Shown here piece by piece: positions 1-10,370 of a stretch of DNA of 64,000 nucleotides (position 1 is the first letter of the stretch; each line of letters opens with the position of its first letter). Under the pieces are notes generated by a model. It was not told the DNA's origin, made no database searches, and saw only the letters and a program-made list of their open reading frames with translations. The stretch comes from Neoconidiobolus thromboides FSU 785 (lineage: Eukaryota > Entomophthoromycota > Entomophthoromycetes > Entomophthorales > Neoconidiobolaceae). The DNA lies in NCBI GenBank assembly GCA_025603075.1, contig MU626261.1, positions 1 to 64,000 on the forward strand. Reading direction: 5' to 3'. The position numbers and the translations under genes are program-made.

Positions 1-699
1 ATCCACAATGCCTTTATCAAGGGCTTCTTTTCCACTTATCCTTTTACCTTGTAAAATCAGATCTCTTAAATCCTTACTATTAGGAACTGAAGTCTTCAAT
101 ATTGACATCATACCAGGAGATAAAGCACTAGGTAAATCAATTTCTGGCATACATAAAAATCCACGATCTTGTCGCATCACTTTGTAGTCATGACATAAAG
201 CTAACATCATACCACCTGCAAATGCATGACCATTAATAGCTGCTACAGTTGCAAAAGGAAGATTGAGTACTCGTAAACATAATTGATGATAGTAATTCTC
301 AAAGAAATCAGTAGTGCTTATTTTTCCTGACATTATTAATTCAAAATCTAGACCATTAGAATAAATATGACCATTTCCTATGGTGACTAAGGCGGCACCA
401 GTAAGTGACTTGGATGCTTTGATATCTTCTTGACGTATTGTTAAAAAATCTTGCTCAATTTCATCCATAGCTTGAATCAATACAGGAATTGTTGCTGGTG
501 TCAATCGATTGTCTTTGTTTGTAAGCTTCATAACGTAAATATTTCCTTGTTTTTGTACTTCAGCAATAATAGTACCATCATTGAGTGAATAACCAACTTT
601 AGTTTGGTTATTGTATTTTGATGTTAGACCTCTAGTTGAATTCCGTTGGAATGCTTTAATTATTTCCTTTTGCACTCTTTTTCTGTAAATTGTAAACAT
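1..699 (-). CDS. Enoyl-CoA hydratase/isomerase family protein (delta3,delta2-enoyl-CoA isomerase-like), 3' end off the window
   Basis: The frame is open from an ATG at 699 to the left edge: 233 codons with no stop and no evident intron. The first ~45 residues are basic and Ser/Asn-rich (RNSTRGLTSKYNN) and could be a mitochondrial presequence, though this is weak. The crotonase fold follows. The oxyanion-hole region reads INGHAFAGGMMLALCHDY and is followed by a DRGFLCMPEIDL-like stretch, the arrangement in plant and fungal delta3,delta2-enoyl-CoA isomerases (ECI) more than in classical hydratases. Such enzymes shift double bonds during beta-oxidation of unsaturated fatty acids in peroxisomes or mitochondria. 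The C-terminus, and any PTS1 signal, lies outside the window, so localisation and exact subfamily cannot be settled. Family assignment is firm; the isomerase call is likely. Confidence 0.85.
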   Translation of the reverse strand, partial: MFTIYRKRVQKEIIKAFQRNSTRGLTSKYNNQTKVGYSLNDGTIIAEVQKQGNIYVMKLTNKDNRLTPATIPVLIQAMDEIEQDFLTIRQEDIKASKSLTGAALVTIGNGHIYSNGLDFELIMSGKISTTDFFENYYHQLCLRVLNLPFATVAAINGHAFAGGMMLALCHDYKVMRQDRGFLCMPEIDLPSALSPGMMSILKTSVPNSKDLRDLILQGKRISGKEALDKGIVD

Positions 700-1058
700 T
701 ATAAACAAAGAAATAGAAGATTTCACTTTAAGAACTTTTAGTGATTTAAACCATTTTTTAATGACATGCTGCAAAAGGTGTCAAATTCCGAGGCATTTGA
801 TTGCAAAATGTTTTCTTTACATAAATATCTAACAAACTGCTCTAAAAAAAATTTGTTTGCCACTTGTCTAACAAAGCAAAAATATGTTTATTTTCAGAGC
901 AGAATATTTTAGATTATAAAGATTAATTGTCAGTTATCCTGTGATATAATAATTGTTCATTATCAGTATTACCACCAAGGTAATTTTGACACTTAAAAGC
1001 ATTGTAAGTTAAAATCTGCTTATTAAATTTGATTTAAAACAAAGCTAGAAATATTACC

Positions 1059-1900
1059 CTATACTCTGGAATAAGTAGGAACCTGGTCATGTTCACCAAG
1101 TTTATCTTTGATAATATCAACTTGATTTAATTCAACATCATGTATATGCTCAACAAATTGGATTGTTTGCTGAAAGCTAATAAAGATATCCTCAGTAGAA
1201 TCGATTAATAAATGCTTTGATGATGAAGCATAACTGATATTGTTCAATGAGTCAGAAGTAATGATATATTGTGGAGGTGTCTTTTTCCATGCATCTGGTT
1301 CATTAGTATCAAATGTATGTTCAATAAATTGATAAACATACAAACTATCTTATTTATTTGATAATTCTAAATCAAATATACCATCGGTTGAAACAACTCG
1401 TTTAGTCTGATTTAAAAACTTATTGTTGTTGTTACCACCAATATACTGGTTAGTATACAATGGTAATAAAGCACTTAAATAAGCACAGAAGAATGGCTAG
1501 CTACAAAATTTTTATTCTCATTTAAACCAAATCGACTTGATGAAGAAGGAATTTAGTAAAGGAATTTACAGTATTACTAGTATGGTTTGGGTGCTCAATG
1601 CTGTCATTTCAATGCTTTTAACTCAAAAGATAGTGAAATATAGTACTTAAAATACTATGATCTTCAGCTAAGTTTTATACCATAATTCTATTTGGCTTTG
1701 TGCTTTCTGATATCCAGGCTCCACTTGGAATAAATAGCATTAAGGGGGGTTTTGAGGTGTAATTTGAAGGAGTAATTAAATTAAAGTAAATATTTTGATT
1801 TAAATCATTATATATATAGTTTCTTATTACATTTTCAAGTTTAGCATGATGTTTCACTACTAACTGAGCAGTGCTAATTAAGCGACAACTATTTTTTCAA
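1059..1900 (-). pseudogene. Decayed alpha/beta hydrolase, copy 1 of 3
   Basis: Two open pieces (1857-1675 and 1343-1059) and the DNA between them align with the pseudogenes near 19.9 and 45.2 kb. The upstream piece has the esterase-type strand-turn PLMLFIPSGAWIS, corresponding to HGGAW in carboxylesterase or arylformamidase-like hydrolases. The middle section is broken by stops and frameshifts. The last piece carries a conserved region running from YQFIEHTF to SFQQTIQFVEHIHDVELNQVD. The copy has TAA where copy 3 has CAA (after YLLS), plus an in-frame TAA just before DSLYVYQF that all three copies share. The nucleophile elbow is not recognisable here. I infer a dead gene. The enzyme subfamily is uncertain. 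Confidence 0.7.
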
Positions 1901-2741
1901 TGTTTCATAAATTTATCAATAATTTCTTACGCTAATTTGTGAAAGTTTAGGTTCTACAAATTTCAATAGATAAACTTACATCAATATTACAAGCTATACA
2001 TGCTAATTTTGATAAATTTAAGCCAAATACTATACTGGATAACAAGTTTATATTAAAAACTACAAATTGAGACAATGTAAAAAACAATTTTTCTTTTTAA
2101 TGTTTGGCTTTAAGTAATACAAAAGTACAATACTTGGCAAAAATGAGTAAATGCCTATAATTTTTTTAATTTTGATAAAATAAATAAACTGCAAAAAAAT
2201 CATACCACCCATAATTTAAAAAACGTATCGATAATCAGTTATCATATAAAATACCACTGAAAATGTTTTTAATAATTATGACCTAGCTGCAAATTTACTA
2301 AAAAATACAACAGAAAATAAAAGGCATATGAAAAGAGAACTAAATTTAAAATAGTGTCCTTTAATAAAATTTGTATTGTTTTAACCCATCATAGTGAGAC
2401 AATTAAAATCTGATGTTAATTAGCAAGCGTAAATACTATTTAGTTAATTATTAGATATACATAATTTGATTGCTTACTTTTTAACCAAAATGGGTTTAGT
2501 GCCTTTGATTATGTATTTAATAGTCCAGCTAAAAAGCTATATACAATATTATTTGTAAAGCCTGAGAAAATTTATGTCACTAAAAAAGCCAATTTAGAAT
2601 AATTATTGTTTTTGAATGAAATTGGATTTTGTTGTAACATTAATTTCTAATTAAATTTTAATCAACTTTAATTAAGTTTGATATTTTGTTATTCCTTTTT
2701 ATTCACCTCATTTCCTCATCTTACTATTAAAGTTTATTATC
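1901..2741. other. Intergenic, no gene seen
   Basis: This is AT-rich DNA with stops in all frames. I see no coding homology, RNA gene or repeat here. Confidence 0.5.
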
Positions 2742-2844
2742 ATAGGGGGATGTGTTTTTATGTTTAAGAATTTTACTAACAAATTTTCCACTTAAATAGG
2801 ACTTAAGATAGAAAAAATAATGAGGCCAAAAAAACACCCCCATA
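2742..2844 (+). mobile_element. MITE copy 1
   Basis: A ~103-bp copy of the window-wide foldback element, with the GGGGGATGTG end on the left and ACACCCCCAT on the right. The internal TTTTCCA half-site is kept but the right half-site is eroded (GATAGAAAA). It lies just downstream of the decayed GGPP synthase. Confidence 0.85.
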
Positions 2845-2943
2845 CCTTGTTTTTTTTGTAAACATTATAGGTACTTTGTTTCTTAGGTAGATGATTTTAA
2901 AAGCGAAGCAAAAAAAGAGAAAAGTCAAGGATAAATAATGAAA

Positions 2944-4210
2944 CTAGGTATAAACTTTATTTGTGATTCGACTTTTTAAATTCAGGACTACCCAAAATTT
3001 TAATTTATTAATAATATCAAATAATAAATCATTTTTATTAAGACTTGAAACTAAATCTTGAATTTGAATTAATAATTGATTTAAATAAGCTTTAGTGTAT
3101 TTAAAGGAGTTTATTTTTTCCATTAATAATAAGACAAGTTCCTTCAAGTTGATATTTTCGGTACGCTGTTTTAAAACATCTAATATAATAGAAATGATAT
3201 AATAACCAATATATACATGGTGTAAATGTCATATAATGGATTAGTTACTTTCTAACTGATGTATATTATCTCCAGTTCTCAAAGAATGGATGATAGGAAA
3301 TGAATACTTTCCTTCACTTAAATCTTGACAATAAACTTTAGCAGAGTGGTACTAAAAATCATTGAAGTTGATGAAAATATTTAATTTTAATGCAATTACA
3401 TCTTCTGCCTTTAAATTAACATAATCATCTCGAATCTGATGGTGCTCACCTAATAAATTAACTAAATGCATGTAATCTCTATTTCAAATTGACTATCAAT
3501 ATATCATTATGATTATGTATTAATGATAAACTTACACATTAGGATTTGAAGCTTGCTGCATCATTTTAATTCCTAACCTCAATAAATCCCAGTTTCTAAA
3601 ATAAACTAAATACAAAATACAGATCTAGAATACAAAAAATACTATTTTTAATCATATCTGAATATTAACATTCAGAAGGACAAATATTTCTATCTTTATA
3701 ATGCAACTCCATTCCTTGACCTTAGAGCAATTCGATTAATTCAGTAGAATAAACTTGTACTAATTTTGGATCATTTAACTTATAAACCTTTTGTAATGCT
3801 AAAAATAGATATAATTAGCGCAGTTGATTGTTATTGATATTTTATAAATGCAATGAGCAACTTTATAGAACTAGCTTAAATGCCAGTTATAAGCCTTGGT
3901 TCATTTAAATTACCTGAATTTACTCTTCTTAATTCAGAATTATATTGTACGCCATCAACTAATAATGAAGCATTGTGTAGCATCTTCATAGCCCTGCCAA
4001 CTATTTTTGACTTTTCTGGATCTATCTTTAGCCAAAATCAAAATGCTCCCAATAACTTGGTTCGGAACGTTTTTCTAGGATTACTACATATATAACTATA
4101 TAGCTCTAGCAGTAAATAAATGGAGCTTAATTATTTTATTATTAATTTCATTATGAATAATTTATGTTGTCCTTTATTTCTATTGCTTCTGAGCTAATAG
4201 TAACGCCCAT
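2944..4210 (-). pseudogene. Decayed geranylgeranyl diphosphate synthase (BTS1/GGPPS-like)
   Basis: Translated in pieces on the minus strand, the region follows the whole length of a fungal GGPP synthase. In order: LLELYSYICSNPRKTFRTKL; FWLKIDPEKSKIVGRAMKML with HNASLLVD; a VAHxIYxI..TINxANY-like stretch near 3830; LQKVYKLNDPKLVQVYSTEL; GQGMELHYKD; MIKN; LLRLGIKMMQQ; LVNLLGEHHQIRDDYVNLK; YCQDLSEGKYSFPIIHSLR; and a helical C-terminal exon (3147-2944). The second Asp-rich motif (RDDY) survives. The first, normally DDxxD, has become DGVQYN. Stops interrupt AF-FWL, ELL-GQG and SEC-YSDM, and a frame break precedes YHSAKVYC. A possible first exon (MGVTISSEAIEIKDNI) starts at 4210. An active enzyme would make GGPP for prenylation. 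I infer that this copy is dead. Confidence 0.85.
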
Positions 4211-5400
4211 GATATTTGAATTTAGGCTTATAACAAAAAAATATTTTTTAATGAAACTTATAATTAGAAACAACTTATCTATTAGTTCATATAGTACGTT
4301 GTAATAGTTTAATATGTTAATCTGTTTTAGATCAAATTAAATCAAACTCTTATTAAATATTTTATTTTATTTTATTCTATTAAACCTTGGTTCTTCAATC
4401 CGAATGTGGCTACTCTGCTACTTATATAACTTTATTATCCCAAATTTACTTTAAAGAACTCATTAATAATTCTTTAGCTCCTTGGAAATGCAAGATAATC
4501 CTTTACTTTGTATACATTGAAGCCCAACATGAGTAGCTCTCATAAACTTTGTATCGGTTCACAGCCAAGATAAGAAGCTTATACCAACTTAAAGATTCAT
4601 AGGATTAATACTACTCTTATTTATAAAATAAACAATAATATAGGCATACATTCTTTTTGAAAATTATTTTACAATGAATAAATAATCCCGAAATTGGCGT
4701 TTTAATAATTTTCAGGATTCATGTAAATAGCACGACATGTTAAGAATAGATACATAATCAATTTTACTTTATTACTATATTATATATTAACTATTATCTC
4801 ATTCGTTTAATTTAAAATTACAAAAATATCGATTCATTGTAATGTTAATTAAAGTCATTTTAAATAATGCACTTTAAAAAAGCAACGTCACTGAATTATT
4901 TGAAAATTAAAACAACTAAAAAGTATTAAATGATAACTACTGGATAGTCCCATTTATATTACTATATTCATGAACTATAAAAAAGAACAGGACAAAATAT
5001 AACCGCAACAAATACCTTTCAAGTCCAAATGCAATAACTATTTTAACATAATTTAGCCGTTGTAATCGCATTTTTTTGCTATTTTTTGAGGCACATGGAC
5101 ATAGCCATGAATAGGGCTGTATAATAGTAATTTAATCCTACAGCTATTATGTATAGTCCTGAAACCCCTTTTTACAGCTATTTATGTTCAATAAATTGAG
5201 TATAGTTACAGTATATACATATTTATAATTGATAAGAAGGTGGATATTGCAAAGTCGCATTTGATTTGTATAAAGTGTCTAACCTTGTAAAATTATTAGT
5301 CAACTAATTTATAAATGTGTTTTGGGAAGTCAGATTGATTCCACCCAAATGTTATATCACTATACATCTTAAGTTGATATTGATTGAGAGTTATTATCTA
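4211..5400. other. Intergenic, no identified gene
   Basis: This AT-rich spacer holds no identifiable gene. Around 4400-4600 the minus strand has short open stretches (for example RATHVGLQCIQSKG) separated by stops. They may be another decayed gene, but I cannot name a family. Confidence 0.4.
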
Positions 5401-5504
5401 TATGGGGATGTATTTTGTGTTTAAGAATTTTACTAACGGTTTTTCCACTCAAATAGCGCTTAAAAAATGGAAAAATAATGAAACCAAAAAAAACAGCCCC
5501 ATAT
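5401..5504 (+). mobile_element. MITE copy 2
   Basis: Near-complete copy running from TATGGGGATGTA to AACAGCCCCATAT, with a central AGCGCT palindrome flanked by TTTTCCA and TGGAAAA. The outermost bases are TA-rich on both sides, as expected for a TA target. Confidence 0.9.
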
Positions 5505-5626
5505 GTATTAAAAAAGTTGAATATTGACAAATAGCTTGTTAAAATATTATAAAATTTATTGGATAAAGTATAGTTTGAATTATAAAGCTTATGGGTATTA
5601 AAGCATCTCTTTAAAACTAGAATTTG

Positions 5627-5729
5627 TATGTGGATGTTTTTTGGCTTAATTACTTTTTCCATCTCTTAAGCATTATTTGAGTGGAAAGATTGCTAATAAA
5701 ATCCTTAAACACAAAAATACATCCCCATG
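5627..5729 (-). mobile_element. MITE copy 3
   Basis: Inverted copy 120 bp from copy 2, running from TATGTGGATGTTTTTTGGC to ACAAAAATACATCCCCATG. It forms an inverted pair with copy 2. The open frames around both copies are chance translations of the element. Confidence 0.85.
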
Positions 5730-6084
5730 CTGTGATCAAAAGTGGCTACTAACTGTATTTATTGTATTATTTTATACATTTTTTTATGCTTTTACTTCCA
5801 AAATCTTATATAATTTTTCATTAAATAGAGGCCTTTATGATATATGCGGCTTTTTTATGAACTTATGTGTTATATATTAACACATTGATTAAATAGATTT
5901 AATTAAAAAAAATTGTCTAGCTATTATCTAAATAGCGGTGCTTTTATTCATTTGTCTTTGAATGATTTTTCTCGATTATTTAGATTAGTCAATAAACTTT
6001 AGAGAACGTTTTTCTGAGTAAATGTTACACAGATCTTTATGGATTTTCAAAGACAGATTTGTATAGACTAAATTCATTCAACAG

Positions 6085-6189
6085 ATATGGGGATGCATTT
6101 TTGTGTTTAAGAATTCTACTAACAATTTTCCACCCAAATAGCGCTCAAAAAATGAAAAAATAATGAAGTCAAAAAAAACACTCCCATAT
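6085..6189 (+). mobile_element. MITE copy 4
   Basis: Full-length copy running from ATATGGGGATGC to ACACTCCCATAT. It shows the consensus interior with AGCGCT at its centre. Confidence 0.9.
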
Positions 6190-6616
6190 GCTATCTCAGA
6201 TTGTTACTTTCATAACTAATAGCATTGTGTTGTCATTTTACTGATTGAATTATACTTAAAATTAAGGATTTTAATTTTACTTTCTTTAAGCATAAAAATC
6301 ATAAACTATATACAATAAAATTATAGCTGTTAAAGTTTGATATGTAATTTCTTGTGAGTTTCTTCGAGCATTATTTATTTAATTGTTCTTTTTAAATGTG
6401 CATTCTTAAACTTTAATGAGATTTGTGACTAAAATTCTATTCTGAAATGAACGGTTAGCTGCATCTTTGAGCTTTAACAGCTGTAGCCCAGCTTATTACT
6501 TGAACTTCAAATAAGCTAAATAAACTAATGGGAATGCTTTTTTACTTCAGGATTTAGCTGCTAAATTCCTTTCCTTTACACTAGGTAAAAAATGGTCAGA
6601 ATGATACAAGATAAAA

Positions 6617-6718
6617 CATGGGGATATATTTTTGTGTTTAAGAATTTTACTAATTTTTCGCTCAAATAGCACTTAAAAAAAAATAGAAGTGATGAAGCCA
6701 AAAAAAACACCCACATAT
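6617..6718 (+). mobile_element. MITE copy 5
   Basis: Full-length copy, slightly shortened internally (the CTAAC-AAA before TTTTTCG is deleted) and with a changed right end (ACACCCACATAT). Confidence 0.85.
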
Positions 6719-6790
6719 ATTAATTTTTCGAAATTTGGATCTAGATAAACTAGAAGTTTTCTTACTGTAGCCAAAGCTTTAAATTCATCT

Positions 6791-6897
6791 ATATAGGGAT
6801 GTATTTTTATGTTTAAGAATTTTACTAATAAAGTTTCCGCTCAAATAGTGCTTAGAGGATGGAAAAAGTAATGAAGCCAAAAAAAACATCCCCATAT
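6791..6897 (+). mobile_element. MITE copy 6
   Basis: Full-length copy only ~70 bp after copy 5, running from ATATAGGGATGTA to ACATCCCCATAT. The core is diverged (CTTAGAGGATGG). It is the last of a cluster of five copies in 1.5 kb downstream of HMG-CoA reductase. Confidence 0.85.
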
Positions 6898-7169
6898 ACT
6901 AAAATATCAAAGTAACTCTACTTTAATAAAAAGACCAAATTGAAGCATGCTAAAATATAGTGAACATACGATACTGTTTATGAAAAATGAAAATACTAAC
7001 TAAAAGTATTAAATTTTATTTAAAAATGAGAAGAAAGTGTAGCCATCATTCATCTCAAAAATGGCCATCACAGCGTGTACAAAAAACTACAAAATTAAGG
7101 AAAATATAAGCTCTAAAAAGCAAACTACATATCGCATACTATTAGTTAAAATTCATTCTCACTCACCCC

Positions 7170-10100
7170 TTATTTTTTAGCTCTATTGTGTTGCATATGG
7201 CTTTGAACTAAATGACCTGCTGCCAATGCGGACATAAGTGAGAGTTCACCAGCCATAACAGCTGCACAGATCACACGTGCTAATCGGCGTGCATTCGCCC
7301 CAGGCTCTTGTGGATGGGCGCCACGTACTCCAAGTAAATCAAGACAAGCTGCTTGAGCAGGAAGCTGAGTGCCGCCACCGATGGTACCAACCTCAATAGA
7401 TGGCATAGAACATGAGATTAATAAATCTTGACCTTGGTTAACAGCTTTCATCAATGTAATACAATTGGAACTTTCTACATTTTGAGCTGGATCTTGACCA
7501 GTGGCTAAAAACACAGCTGTGAGCATATTTGCCGCATGTGCACTGAATCCACCTACTGACCCAGCCATGGCTGAGCCAACTAAATTTTTCGATATGTTCA
7601 GTTCTACCAATGCACTTACAGTCGTCTTTAATACCTTCTCAACAACATTTTTGGGGATCACTGCTTCAGCAACTACTGATTTACCTCGTCCTTCGATCCA
7701 GTTGATAGCTGCTGGCTTTTTATCCGTACAGTAATTACCGCTGATGGAGATGATTTGCATAGCTGGGAATCTTTCTTGAAGAGCAGCAAGAGCCTTTTCA
7801 GATCCTTTTGAAACCATGTTCATACCCATAGCATCCCCAGTCGAGGTAGCAAATCTGATAAAGAGCAAACGTCCAGCTAAGGCCGCTTTTATCCTTTGTA
7901 AACGTGCAAAGCGAGAGGTAGAGTCAAATGCTTGTTTAACATGATTATATCCTTCTTCAGATTCAATATAGTCTTTGCACTCAAAAGCTTCTGTTAAACT
8001 GGGGAATTCAACGCATGGTCCACGGGTAATACCGTCTTGACTAAGTACAGTGGTTGCTCCGCCGCCAAGATTGATTGCTTTACATCCACGAGAGGTAGAA
8101 GCAACCAAGCAACCTTCAGTAGTAGCCATAGGTACATGGTAAGAAACACCATCTACATTGATAGGGCCAGCAATACCCACTGGTAAAGGCATATATCCAA
8201 CCACATTTTCACAGCATTGGCCAATCACTTTGGAATAATCGTAATGTTGGAAAGGAAGGAAACTGCTAGCTAACCCAGGGGAAATAAGGGAACGACGGAT
8301 ATTGACCGCACGTGTAAGGTCACCTAACGTTTTTTCAAGTGCATATGAAGCAAGTTTACCTGCTTTAACAAGTTGAAGGACCTCTAAATCTGATAAAGCT
8401 TCCGGTGCAATTTTAATGATCTCAGCGCACTCTTCAATATCACGTACTTGATCACCATCAATTAAAAATTTACATACTTTAGTGGTCGAATCCTCTGTAG
8501 GTGATTGGGGAGCCTTTTCGATTGGGGTCATAGCTAATGCAGCTGGGGTTGAAATTGGGATAGAGGGAACAGAAACTGGGGGGGTAATCGTCTTTTCAGT
8601 TTTAGTTTGGTTAGTAGAGAGATACATCATCGCATTTATCGTCAAAGAAACAATCAATAAAGAGCCAAGAACCTTATTAGTGAAATCAGAAGCACCAAAG
8701 AGAGAGTTGAGGGAATCGATGAAGCCTAATTGACGGCCGATAACAACAAAAGGAGTGCATACTTTAATGGTATACTCACTAAGGCCAGTCCGTTTTGAAA
8801 TAGCTTCTAAAATAAAATTGTAATCCATTGGTTCCAAAATATTGTTTGTAATTGCTGGGCTTTTATTGATCAAGCCAGGTGCTTGCATCAATACAAAAGC
8901 TAAAATTAGTAATATTTTAACGTGTGAAATAGTAGAGCTAGAGGGATCATTTTCAGAATAATCATCTACCAAAGCTCTTAATGTGATCTTTTTATAATTG
9001 GCTGGGTTGGTTAAATCAAGCTCGGAACTGACTTTTTTGATTTTGTTTTCACGTTTACGTAACAATTCTACTTTAAGGGTGAGAATAGCTGGGAAAGTAG
9101 TAAATAAAAAGATAGCATCGTATAAGACAGTTAAGGCGCTAAGTAAACAAAACTCTGAAAGCCCTTTGATGCCAGTAGCAGCACCAAGAGATAAAACGCC
9201 GATTTCAAAAGAATATTCTCTAAGTAAAGAAGAGGAAATCGATTCTACCCCTGAAGCGATGATCTCTGAAGAACTCTTTGCTTCATCTTTGGATTCATTA
9301 TTGTATTTATCTAAAACAGCACGGAACATTTTACATGGTTTATTAAATCCAATAGCACTGACAAAGAAAGGAATACCTTCAGTAAAGATAACCAAATCAA
9401 CTTCGCTACCAATAAGCCCAAGCGTAAGTAAAGAGCATAAGAAAGCACTGATTGCCAATAAAAGGGAAGACAAAGGCAAAGTGACATAAGATCCAATCTG
9501 TCTCATTTTATAAAACAAAGCGACAAAGGTAGCGTACATCATGAGATAACCAGCGAATACAGTAAAAACCTCCGCATTGCTAGACTCTTCAAATAAAATT
9601 TTGAACTTTAAGCTTAAAATTTTCAAGTCACCAAACACGGAATTTGAATCCGAATTGTTAGTAAAATTAAACGATGAGCTGAGTGGTTGAGCGGTAAAGT
9701 TACCAAACTTAAAGTTGTGTAAGTTTCTCTCCCATTTATTAAATGACTCTGTGAACTCATTATTAATGGTTGGAATTACAAACGAAATCAACAATCCAGA
9801 TGCATTAAGCAACTCTTTCTCTTTTGATATGGTATGGTCTACAATTAAATTGGAATATATGCTTGATGTTAATGCAAGATTCTGGATTGTAGCACTTGGG
9901 TTCTCATCCCTATTTAAAATTTCCGAATCATTTTCCCACGCATCGAAAACACTATACATTAAACAAGAGGAATCGAAAGATTTGGCATGTTGACAAAGAT
10001 CGAAAAGAGTAGTTCCTGTTTGGTTAATAGTCATGTTTTTAGTAATATGATTTAAATAATCTAAACCATGGACCAAAGTAGGCTTATTAAGTACTCCGGG

Positions 10101-10370
10101 ATATTCAGAACCATGAGGAACAGTGATCAAGATGCTTTTTAAGGTGAATTTAGGTTCATCTTCCATAATCCTTTCTCCATCTAACGAATAGGATTGAGTT
10201 CTGTAGGTTAAATCTTGGATTCTATCATAACTAAAAATCCTATCTCCGCTCAATAAACTCCATACATATGTTATAACAAAACTTAAAACCAGAATACACG
10301 TTACCACCATTTCAATAGGGTTCTTTGTGGACCGGTTAATCACACTACGCAATAGAGAGTGCCCAAACAT
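7170..10370 (-). CDS. HMG1: 3-hydroxy-3-methylglutaryl-CoA reductase, ER membrane
   Basis: A single uninterrupted 1066-residue frame. HMG-CoA reductase makes mevalonate, the committed step to sterols and isoprenoids, from the ER membrane. A first membrane segment lies at residues ~20-42. A multi-span sterol-sensing-type region follows at ~265-510 ([20 protein letters not shown] onward), then another membrane segment, a Pro/Thr-rich linker (~600-630) and the catalytic domain (~640-1066). Visible motifs are [25 protein letters not shown] (Glu ~753), DAMGMNM (Asp ~844), a Lys in [10 protein letters not shown] (~884), GQDPAQN (Asp ~959), GTIGGGT and the C-terminal general acid in VQSHMQHN (His ~1057). 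All catalytic residues are present, and length matches fungal HMGRs. The start lies in a short basic N-terminus, as usual. GC content is higher than in the surroundings. Decayed GGPP synthase, another isoprenoid gene, lies ~3 kb downstream. Confidence 0.98.
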   Translation of the reverse strand: MFGHSLLRSVINRSTKNPIEMVVTCILVLSFVITYVWSLLSGDRIFSYDRIQDLTYRTQSYSLDGERIMEDEPKFTLKSILITVPHGSEYPGVLNKPTLVHGLDYLNHITKNMTINQTGTTLFDLCQHAKSFDSSCLMYSVFDAWENDSEILNRDENPSATIQNLALTSSIYSNLIVDHTISKEKELLNASGLLISFVIPTINNEFTESFNKWERNLHNFKFGNFTAQPLSSSFNFTNNSDSNSVFGDLKILSLKFKILFEESSNAEVFTVFAGYLMMYATFVALFYKMRQIGSYVTLPLSSLLLAISAFLCSLLTLGLIGSEVDLVIFTEGIPFFVSAIGFNKPCKMFRAVLDKYNNESKDEAKSSSEIIASGVESISSSLLREYSFEIGVLSLGAATGIKGLSEFCLLSALTVLYDAIFLFTTFPAILTLKVELLRKRENKIKKVSSELDLTNPANYKKITLRALVDDYSENDPSSSTISHVKILLILAFVLMQAPGLINKSPAITNNILEPMDYNFILEAISKRTGLSEYTIKVCTPFVVIGRQLGFIDSLNSLFGASDFTNKVLGSLLIVSLTINAMMYLSTNQTKTEKTITPPVSVPSIPISTPAALAMTPIEKAPQSPTEDSTTKVCKFLIDGDQVRDIEECAEIIKIAPEALSDLEVLQLVKAGKLASYALEKTLGDLTRAVNIRRSLISPGLASSFLPFQHYDYSKVIGQCCENVVGYMPLPVGIAGPINVDGVSYHVPMATTEGCLVASTSRGCKAINLGGGATTVLSQDGITRGPCVEFPSLTEAFECKDYIESEEGYNHVKQAFDSTSRFARLQRIKAALAGRLLFIRFATSTGDAMGMNMVSKGSEKALAALQERFPAMQIISISGNYCTDKKPAAINWIEGRGKSVVAEAVIPKNVVEKVLKTTVSALVELNISKNLVGSAMAGSVGGFSAHAANMLTAVFLATGQDPAQNVESSNCITLMKAVNQGQDLLISCSMPSIEVGTIGGGTQLPAQAACLDLLGVRGAHPQEPGANARRLARVICAAVMAGELSLMSALAAGHLVQSHMQHNRAKK

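Noticed and set aside
1059-1900. Alternative genetic code with TAA/TAG read as Gln, suggested by TAA at Gln positions in the hydrolase copies
   Set aside because: More than a dozen intact genes in the window end at TAA or TAG and contain none internally. The effect is restricted to pseudogenes that also have frameshifts.
3880-4095. A 71-codon plus-strand frame
   Set aside because: Antisense to the GGPP synthase pseudogene.
5369-5880. Open frames with FKRYLSGKTVSKILKH-like peptides at 5369-5662, 5677-5880, 19901-20161, 48976-49164 and 60318-60644, which look like a protein family
   Set aside because: They are translations of the MITE itself, which is open for ~30 codons in one frame. Flanking residues are unrelated between copies.
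7501-9993. Several open frames on the plus strand opposite HMG-CoA reductase
   Set aside because: Antisense shadows of a strongly codon-biased gene; no homology or start context.
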